Origin: Dunaliella salina
Taxonomy: Eukaryota; Chlorophyta; Chlorophyceae; Chlamydomonadales; Dunaliellaceae
Direction of reading: 5' to 3'
DNA: 64,000 bases
Assembly (NCBI GenBank): GCA_002284615.2
Contig: MU069698.1
Span: forward strand, 118,146-182,145
Positions within the stretch are counted from its first letter, which is position 1, and each line of letters starts with the position of its first letter. The position numbers were made by a program, and so were the translations under genes. The notes beneath the pieces were generated by a model, which saw only the letters and a program-made list of their open reading frames with translations, searched no databases and was not told the DNA's origin. Of this stretch, positions 56,301-64,000 are shown one piece after another.

Positions 56301-57000
56301 AGATTGAGCTTGAGAAGAGGCCCATGATCTGGGAGGGAAAGCTTTTGGGAGGAGGCTGGATTGTGCCATGCGTCCCATCGCTTTTGGCTTACAAATGCAG
56401 TGTGGAGGATATTGATGCGCTCTGGGGTGAGCATTTCCTTTTCATTCGCGATGTGCCGTACATGCATGCCACCTGTGAGGATACACCTCTGGCAACACCA
56501 GGGGTGGTATTGAAGGTGAGGGTGCAGTATCTATTTTGGGGAGTGGTCTGTTGTGCTATTGAGCTGTGATCTAACGAGGTCAACTGTTGTGGTCCAGAAT
56601 TTGCAGCATCCAGTTCCAATAATGTCTGCTTGTGGGTTTGTGGGATTGACATCAAAGGTCGCCTTGTTGCGGAGGTCATTGTCAAGTTTTTATGTCCATG
56701 TGTTTGTCTTGTCTGCTTTTCCGATCCTTGCCTTCCAAAATTGTCTAGCTCGAGATCAGCAGCAGGAATGGAGAGGTTCGGCTCATATATGTGGGTCTCA
56801 GATTCAAGGATGGGTTAGAGAAAAATGGGCCATGTTTCTTTGATGCCCTGCGGTTCCCAGCTTGGCTCCCAATCAACGCGCACAAGCTTTTTGCTGAAAG
56901 AGTTTTATTCTCTACTTGATTTCCCAATTTCACTGAGATGTGCGCAAGCGGGGCAAGCCCAGTAGCTGTTAATGTCAATTTCTTGTTTTGCACCTCAGTG
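53393..57000 (-). mobile_element. Retrotransposon, family A2: RT-linker, RNase H, endonuclease, tail; interrupted
   Basis: From high to low coordinates on the - strand: LDNDLRNKATFDVNPTNPQA near 56660; PDHIRAAVQKWALGTQKKMA and PPLDHNPKYLRYW near 56200; an inverted-repeat insertion (55312-55860); RNase H with NTVVRAELAAILLGYD, IATNSLSSLHQ (catalytic Asp replaced by Asn) and YKVEFHAGILERNA near 54790; VSERHNFASRI near 54250; SSRPDAL then a stop near 54030; LHTILFGVGGAIYTPDTL near 53730; and the family A tail to 53393. Multiple stops, so inactive. Confidence 0.75.
55312..55860. repeat. Large inverted repeat (237-bp arms, 75-bp spacer)
   Basis: 55312-55548 is inverted at 55624-55860 with roughly 88% identity by eye. 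The spacer is AT-rich (TATATGTATATAAATAATAA). The arms contain GGAAATGGAAATGGAAAC and its complement. No terminal motif was assigned. It sits inside the family A2 retroelement. Confidence 0.9.
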
Positions 57001-58884
57001 TAGCATTTGAGCTCCTACATGTGCGTCCAGTGATACGTTCTGTGGCAGACATCACAGATATACAAGTCGGGTTGTCACGCTTGAATTATGGTCATTGCTG
57101 GATCAAGGTCATGGGTGTCGGACAGGGTAAGGGGGCTCAAAGTTGAGGTTAAGCTCTTTGACCCAAGGGAAATTGCAGACCTCACAGTAAGCACATTCAA
57201 TTTCAGCTCGAGCAGCAGGTTTGCTTTTGTCAGGTGTAAAGCCAGCAGTTTTTAACATTGGCAAGGCCCATTTCTCTATGGTCATGGGTGCAAGGTGAGT
57301 GGGGTATTGCATCTGCCATACAGGGGGATCGTCGCTCCTGTCTCTCTTCTTGACTGTAAAGTGTCTCCATGCACGGGTATGCATTGTGTCTTGGTTATGG
57401 TGATAAACAGTGTTGCATCTAAGGGGCTTGTTTGCTTTGCCAGTCTTTTCAATCTGTCACGCTTGTAGTTCCAGAACTGTTTGTGTTGAGCTGTTTGGCC
57501 TAGGGGAAAGTCTGTACCTGGGACTCATCACTCGGTGCATCAGAGCAGTGGGGACACATCCTTGGGCGGCTGCCAGCAGTGCGCCTGCAACACCTGGGGC
57601 AGTGGAAAAGAGGAGAGAAGCATGGATTTGAGCCTGCAGCACGCCAGATCAGCTAAAACACATCACTCAGTGCATCAGAGCAGCTGGGACACATCAATGG
57701 GTGGCTGCCAGCAGTGCGCCTGGCAACCAACACCAGGAGCAGTGGGAAAGAAGGGGGGAGCATGGGATGGGGAGGTCTGTGTTTATAAGGAGGAGCTTTT
57801 TGTTTTTTGCTTTGTGGCGGCTGTTTTGTGTGTCTTGGCTATAGGAAATGAGAGAAGTGGTGGTAAGCATGGGAGATGCGCTAAGTTGATGATTGTTTTC
57901 TTCTCCAGGGGAATTGGGATGTGTTGGGGGCAAGTTATTGTATCGGTGTTGTATGGCAAGGGGATTGGATGCTGTTTGGTTGGAAAGATTGAGGGGAGGA
58001 AAGGAGTTTGATTGTGTCCTGCTCACTTGCTGGGTGGTACATGGGGAGAAAGAGCTTTTTGGTTGCGTCTGTCTGAAGTATCAGGATAGTTGGGTTAAGT
58101 ACAGAGGAGAGTAGAGGTAGCAGAGGCTGCTCCCTTCTTTGTGGTGGGAGTGGTTGAAGCCGCCTGAAGGCATAAGGGTCTTATTTTAAGTCTTTCCGTG
58201 GGTTTGCAGGGCAAAGTATGGGGTATATATGTTTTGTAATTGTATTTCTTGGGAGGGGAGCGGCAGATTTTGATGTGTGTTTTGTGCCAAGGACTGAAGC
58301 CAATGTCAGCGTTTTTCTTTTGGTTACATATGCTCAAGGACATGGCAATGTCCCTAGAGGGCCTCTGCTAGAGGAAGGGAAAGCTCCTAAACAAAGAGAA
58401 AGAGCGGCAGGCGCAAGTCCAAAGGGAGGGAGAGAGAAGGAGGGGCGCCCACGAGACACGCATGCACCTACACACCAAGGATGGAAAAAACAGAGACACA
58501 GACGACTGCCCTAAGACACGAGCCTCAAGACCAAGTTCGAGTTGTGGTCAGAAGCAATGAAAGGATGGTCCTGGCGGAGAGCGTTGGCCAAGGGGGACTG
58601 GCCCCCCTTGGCAAGCTATAAAATCTCTCAAACCCCCAACCAAGAAGACTTTGTTACGTGGTAATACTCTCAGCGTATAGGCATGTGCATACGGGATGAG
58701 ATCAGGAGCCGGATATACCGGGTTCGACTCCCGGAGGACGAGCACAATATATTATAGGAAACTCGCCACCCTTCGTCCTGTATTCTGCCTCTTCCGTCAG
58801 GCTATATTCTGCGTACTTCGTAACAGACTTGAGCTTGCTCCTTAAGGTACTGTGAGAGGTCATACCAAAGCTTCTGCACTGAGT
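57001..58884. other. Repeat-rich intergenic with a 135-bp duplication
   Basis: 57524-57625 and 57659-57765 are direct repeats (CATCACTC(G/A)GTGCATCAGAGCAG...GGCTGCCAGCAGTGCGCCTG in landmarks). No gene recognised in the rest. Confidence 0.5.
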
Positions 58885-59175
58885 TTAAAGAGCACAGACA
58901 AACCACCCACCAAACACTTTGTTAATGTTAGGGCAAGGAGGCACAAGCAACCACACATGCTTGGGGAGCACGGGAGTGCCCGGAGGCAGATTCTTAACCA
59001 GGACATCCACTACTGCTTGGGCACGGGGACATGTCCAAAAGACATGCTCCCTCTGTTGAAGGGCACGCACTTCACAGCCGGCTGCATTTGCAGCCTGCCA
59101 CCCACAAGCACACACCAAACCTCTGGCCCAGGCGATACAATGGCCCCCTGCACCTGGGACCCCATGCAAGAGCAA
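58885..59175 (-). mobile_element. LINE fragment: reverse transcriptase C-terminal knuckle region
   Basis: The - strand reads QQREHVFWTCPRAQAVVDVL followed by HVWLLVPPCP and FGGWFVCAL. The EHxFWxCPxAxAV pattern is typical of the region after the RT domain in plant and algal L1-like elements. Isolated fragment. Confidence 0.55.
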
Positions 59176-60404
59176 CCGCCACTTGCTTCATGGGGACTTC
59201 TTTGGGTTGTAGTCCCTTGTGTCTTCCCTAGTGTGGTACCTTCAAGTAGTGTAGTGTCAGGACTCATACTAACCTCTTCCAAGGGCGTCGGGGAAGCACT
59301 TTGCGTGTTAAGAGGTGATGGAAGTGAAGTTCAGGGAAGTGGTTGTGTGGTAGGGGTGGGTTGGTTGGCGTCCAAGTGGGTTAGCCCCTTTATTTCGTGT
59401 TGCTCTATCAGAGTTTTGGACGGGGTCAATGATTGAGGTGTTTGTCAGATTGATGCATCGACCAGTCAGTGGCTGAGTCAGTGGGTGTCTGTAGTAAGTT
59501 GTGGAGCAGGGCTGTGTCAGAGGCTGGGTTGTGTGGAGACTGGTTGCGTTGTGTGTAGGATATCGGGACCAATCCAGAAAATCAGGGATTTCACCCGTGA
59601 TTTGGGTCTACCATTGGTAGTAACAATCTGTGCGAGGCAAAAGCTCCGTGCCCTTTTGGTGTACCACACCGTGGTGACGACATGTTTGCTGGAGTTACTT
59701 AAGTGAGATCCAGAGGGTGTGCATGGATCTTTCGCAACTTACATAACGCACTCTGCTTGATCTTGTTGCCCTCTCTACTGCTGCTTCAGAGCGTTCATGT
59801 GCTTCTTCAACTGCATTTTGTCCCAGTGCCTTTTCAATCTGGTCTGTTAACTTATGTCATTTCCCTTTCCCTTGCTCAAGCATGCTGCTTGCTGGGACTG
59901 GCCTTACTATTTAACTGGGACTGGCCTCCTACAAACGTGAAACCTTTCTTATATTGCGTTTTTCACAGTAGCCTAGCACTGCTGACTGGCAGTCATGCGT
60001 GTTGACAGATGGCTAACCTATCAGTTATGGCTCTTTGAGCCAGCTCTTCTATTTTCACGAAGTATTCCTTTCTTCTGAACAGGCTAGCAGCCTCGTTTTG
60101 ACTGGAGGCCTCCTTTCCCTTGTAACCCTTTGAGCCAAAGGCATAGAGGGGGAGCCTGTCTGCCTGCACAGCTGCTCTTATCCTCTCCATGTTTGGGATA
60201 GGTCGGGGCCTGATGGACTCTGCAGTTACTGGTAGGATGTCTGCAGCCTCACGACAACTGTTCATCGAGAGCTTCAAGGGTTGTAATGCACTTGATACCT
60301 CATGCTGACATGTGGACGCGCCAGGCTACGCTGCACGTACTTTTCAATTCTTCAAGTTAAAAATGAAGCACATCATGAACATGTCTGCCATGGATTCTCG
60401 GATC
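59176..60404. other. Intergenic, nothing firm
   Basis: A 94-codon - strand frame (60277-59993) with RPRPIPNMERIRAAVQADRL is open, but no family was recognised. Confidence 0.35.
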
Positions 60405-61075
60405 ATTTTTAAGAGTAATGCTGTCCTCTTGGAGAATCTCTGCTTTCCGTGGTATTTTGCGCGCTTGTTCCTCAACAGTTGGCGCTCCTGTTCGCGTGTT
60501 TTTGGAGACATGTCTAGTTTCAAGTCTGTGTTTCCGCTCAGCTGCCCTTGTAGGCGGATATAGCGATGTAACCTTACCTTACCTTACCTGTCCTCTTGAT
60601 TCTGCGCATCATGTGGTGTCATGAGAGTATTTTCTGGAACCGAACACTTCAATCTGGTGGAATTTCTGTGCTTCACCTTGCATGTTCATTTCATGCAGGG
60701 TAACTATACGCATGTTTCTTCCGGCAGTTGACACTTACATTCAGCTCAAGCCTTTGTTTCAACATTCAGTCGACATTTGTACACAAATTTGCGCACTGCT
60801 TTCTTTTGAGACTGGTCTGGTTACAGGCCTCTGTGTTTCTGCTCAGCTGCCCTTGTAGGCGGATGACGTGATGCAACCTTCCCTCCTTTCCAGCATGCGT
60901 TTCAAGAATCGTTTCTTTTGGTTACAGGTTCCAGCTGAGCTGCTCTCATTGGATATTTATACCAAATGTTGGCTTGGCAGAGCTGCCCTGATAGGCAGGT
61001 GCAGCTGTACGGACTTATCCTATCCTACTTCCAATAGCTGCTGCAGCTAGGTAACCCTGTCCTATCCCCACAGTT
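60405..61075 (+). repeat. Three L1-like 3' tails in a row
   Basis: 60405-60590, 60720-60885 and 60890-61075 each contain a TTCCGCTCAGCTGCCC / TAGGCGGAT-type block followed by GTAACCTTACC, GCAACCTTCCC or ACTTATCCTATCC repeats. The first matches the tail of the fragment at 3296-4133 over about 190 bases. Confidence 0.7.
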
Positions 61076-61547
61076 GGTCTGCTCCATTCTTTCTTTGGTT
61101 GAAGACATGAAAAGATTAACACGCACAGCTGCAAAATTTCACCCACAAAGGGACAGGATGTGTCCTAGATAGCCTGGTAACTATAAATACCTAATTGCAT
61201 TGCTGCTGGAGCAAGTGTTTGAGAAATTCAAGTGTGTTTTTTCCACTCGGAGTAGTGGTAGGTGCACAACTCTAATTGCGGAAGTACTACTGTGCATGCC
61301 TTATCTTGAACTAGTTCGAAGTACTTCGATATCCCTCTCTTTTTTTCCACCCTGCCAACCAAGATGATGACTGCTTAGAAACAAGTCGAGAGAAGCAATA
61401 TGAAAGTTGATTTGTCCAAAACACGTGTGCAGGCGCAAGATGTCCGAAGTCATTTGGATGGTCCTAGTATGCCTTAGCACCCAGGAGCGCTCAAGCAATA
61501 TCTCTTTCTTTTCTTTTTGATATGGCAATGCGCAGTCTAGGCAGACA
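61076..61547. other. Region downstream of TSR1
   Basis: Presumed 3' UTR and intergenic; no further feature recognised. Confidence 0.4.
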
Positions 61548-63854
61548 CTATGCATATGTCAAATTGTTTCCCTCTGGCCACTTCGGATACACACGCTTGT
61601 ACAGGTTCATGCACACCAGCTCCCGCTGCTGCACAGGGCCATCAAATATGCACTTCATGGCACCGTGTGTACCTGCAAGCAAAAATATAAAGGTATGAAA
61701 CATTCATTCCTTGTTTCGAACTGATGGTGTTTCACACACTATCTTCCATGCCTAACCAGGATGGCACAGAAAGCTGCAAGGCATGAGTACGCTCCAGGCA
61801 CAAGGGAAGAGACGTTTCCCTCACCACACCTAACTCTTTTCAAGCCCCCTCCTATACAAAGGAAAAAAATGCCACACTGTTAAAAATGGACCTGCTCTGC
61901 TTGTGCTGACCCCAAATTATATTCAAGTGCCCGCCTACAAGGAAGCCTTGCAGTCGACCAGGTTTTGCCACCATTCACTAAGAATTTCCCCTCCTTCACC
62001 CTTGTGCAGCCCTGTTCACGGTGAAATGGAAAACAAAACTGCACTCTATGTTCGCACCTATGGCCTCCGTGATTCGCCCACGCCTTCCCGCACGCGTGTA
62101 CACTTCCACAGGCTTGAACCACCGGATGTCATCAGGATCATGGAACATGAAACGCACAGTGGCGCGCTTTTTGTGCACTCGCACAGGGTAGCCTACATGT
62201 GAGGGAAACGATTGAGGGATTGATAGAGAGCGTCGGCTATGCCACATACGTGCATGAATAGGTTGAGCAGCATGCTTACGTCCCTGTCGCATGCTTTTTT
62301 TTGAACTCCCATGAGACTGGAGTTCAGGCTTTTCCCATCCATTCTTCCATCGGAGAAAACATTGGCTTGCTGGAAGGTCTTGGGCTTCCTGCTCTGCTGC
62401 CCTTGGAACAAGAGCATGCTGCCATTGCCATACCTGGCCTAACAAGGTCTTCTGAGCACAAAATCAAATCAAGAGCACACATGCTTTATTTACAGAGCCT
62501 CAGCTGGCACAGGAGGCGCTACCACCTCTAACACCTCAAGCAAGGGCTCAAAAGTCCAAGTGCTCACCTGTCAGCACAATTTTCTTGAGCACGATCCGTT
62601 CCGGGTCACAGCTTCGCACAGCTCCCGCAGCAACCAGCTGCATGGGACCTCCGAGGGGGTCACTCTGGAGATTGCAGGGAACAAGCATTTCTGTTGAAAT
62701 CCCACATGTGAGCTGTTACAGTGCTGATTAGTAAGGTTGGACCTAACAGAGGAGAGATCTAACAAAGAAATGGGGAAACAGGTTTTTGATTGGACATTGA
62801 GGGTCTTTCATTGTTGGCTGCTCAACCAGCCAAGCCCCACTGCAATCAGACAGAGCACAGACACCATGGTCCTGAGTTGCCTGGGCAGCTTCCTGCAACT
62901 TCAGAACTTTCATTAACACACATAGATGTGTTCAGCACCATGCCTATGTATTGCATCCGGCATAGAGCCAGTCAGCTCCCAAACCCTTATGCGCACCTTG
63001 AAAGCAAGCACAGGCAAGGGGGTATACGAAATGGGAGCGTACACAGAGGCCATGGTTTGCTGCCCTGCTCGCAACCACCGCTCCATCTTGTGCTTATCCC
63101 CGGGCGTGTCTGACGAAAGAATCGGCCGGGCAGGAAATGACCGTAGGCCTGGAAGCAAGCCGGTTCCAAGTGTTTGCAGGCATCAGGCATATATTCATGT
63201 GGAGAAAAATCCCCATTGCATCCTTTCAAGTGATGCAATTTTGTTATTGTAAATGGGTACAGAAGGTTGACACCATTAAAATAAAAACGAGCAGGTGACA
63301 AGCTGCCTCTTACCCTTTGGTACAAACACTTTGTTTTCAGCCTTGCAAACTCTAAGGTGCTCTTGCAGTTGCATCCAGGGTCAAGGCGAGGGCGAGTTGC
63401 ATCCAGGGTCAAGGCGAGGGTGCCTGTTATTTTGAAGGCTTCGTCGACACATAGAAATGCAAGCCTTTAAATTGCAAGTGCATACAAGGTCAAGCGTGAC
63501 ATTTGCTGTGGGGGTTGTGAGGTTGCAGAGCGTCTTTAATAGTTACAGAGTCAATTGATGTACTGAAACTCCTGATACAACGCAAACCATGGGATACTAC
63601 CTTTAGAGCCAAGCAAACTGCAGCTCATTTGATCCCAGTTTTTCTTGCTCTGAGCTGAGCTGCGCTGTCTGGCAAGCAGCGGCTTATGACAGGAATATAA
63701 ATTCTGGAAAACTCTGTTGGAAGCATGCGATTGGGCCAAGGCGCACTCAGGCTACTTAACAAGCCATACCTGTGAAGAACAGCAAGTGCTCCTTGTTGGG
63801 TAGGGACTCAGTGCAATCTCTGGCCTTGCGCAAGGACATGTGCATCACAGACAT
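61548..63854 (-). CDS. TSR1: Pre-rRNA processing protein TSR1, C-terminal part
   Basis: TSR1 is a GTPase-like factor (relative of BMS1) needed for 40S ribosomal subunit maturation. Exons on the - strand: 63854-63770, 63148-62997, 62664-62568, 62192-62058, 61672-61548 (stop TAG); all joins keep phase. In order: [20 protein letters not shown] to [26 protein letters not shown] to [109 protein letters not shown]. These match the conserved C-terminal domain of TSR1, including the DIRWFKP and THG(A/H)MKC signatures. About 197 residues are seen; the N-terminal part lies beyond the right edge. The upper limit of the first exon (63854) is the minimum supported; it may extend further. Confidence 0.93.
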
Positions 63855-63933
63855 CTGCAGAGGCAGTGCGTAGTACACTGACTTTGGAGAGCTGGGGCAA
63901 GCATGCATGTAAGGTAAGGTAACTGAGACAGAG

Positions 63934-63957
63934 TTGTGTGTGCGCGCGCGCACACGC

Positions 63958-64000
<43 letters not shown>
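63934..64000. repeat. (CA)n / (CG) microsatellite at the window edge
   Basis: TGTGTGCGCGCGCGCACACG then (CA)n to the end. In a TSR1 intron or at an exon boundary outside the window. Confidence 0.95.

Noticed and set aside
58650..58745. Possible tRNA with a perfect B box (GGTTCGACTCC) and T stem CCGGG/CCCGG
   Set aside because: The bases after the T stem (AGGACGA) have no complementary acceptor arm 70-95 bases upstream and no good A box was found; at most a tRNA-derived fragment.

Overview
The window looks like nuclear DNA of a green alga, most likely a chlamydomonadalean chlorophyte. A Dunaliella-like genome is a guess from style, not something shown here. Supporting signs are intron-dense genes with short exons, a TGTAA polyadenylation-type signal after the first gene, a phylloquinone-pathway gene, many (CA/GT)n microsatellites with assembly gaps inside them, and non-LTR retrotransposons that join RNase H to a restriction-like endonuclease, a combination described for the Dualen/RandI elements of Chlamydomonas. 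No bacterial-type operons, CRISPR arrays or convincing RNA genes are seen.

Five protein-coding genes were rebuilt by joining exons whose splice phases agree and whose residues follow known families. (1) menA/ABC4-type 1,4-dihydroxy-2-naphthoate phytyltransferase, + strand, 203-1979, 5' end missing. (2) A PHYHD1-like Fe(II)/2-oxoglutarate dioxygenase, + strand, nine exons over 5236-14831, 285 residues. (3) A DPY30 homologue, + strand, three exons over 25303-31920, 122 residues. (4) A large protein with six fasciclin (FAS1) domains joined by Pro-rich linkers, - strand, about 26 exons over 38903-51888, with one assembly gap. (5) The C-terminal half of ribosome-biogenesis factor TSR1, - strand, 61548-63854, continuing past the right edge. 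The genes are unrelated in function and are not an operon.

Most of the rest is mobile DNA. 2.9-4.8 kb holds two retroelement remnants. 11.8-13.2 kb is a terminal-inverted-repeat element filled with the odd palindrome TCTGAWTCAGA, sitting in a PHYHD1 intron. A second copy (33.9-36.8 kb) is split by a 5'-truncated retrotransposon with a 9-bp target duplication. 16.1-24.3 kb is a nest of retroelements in both orientations. 28.7-32.9 kb (mostly inside the long DPY30 intron) holds G-rich dispersed elements, two of them head-on. 52.0-61.1 kb holds a 240-bp MITE, a retroelement with a 237-bp-arm inverted repeat inside it, and several LINE tails.

The most interesting points are: a repeated retroelement 3' end carrying a small hairpin whose stem changes are compensatory and which is shared by long and very short copies; one such tail supplying the pyrimidine tract of a FAS1 splice acceptor; exon-level duplication in the FAS1 gene with a phase-2 intron kept in all six domains; an 81-bp in-frame duplication of a PHYHD1 exon; two GC-AG introns; and microsatellites beginning at or within a few bases of 5' splice sites in three genes.
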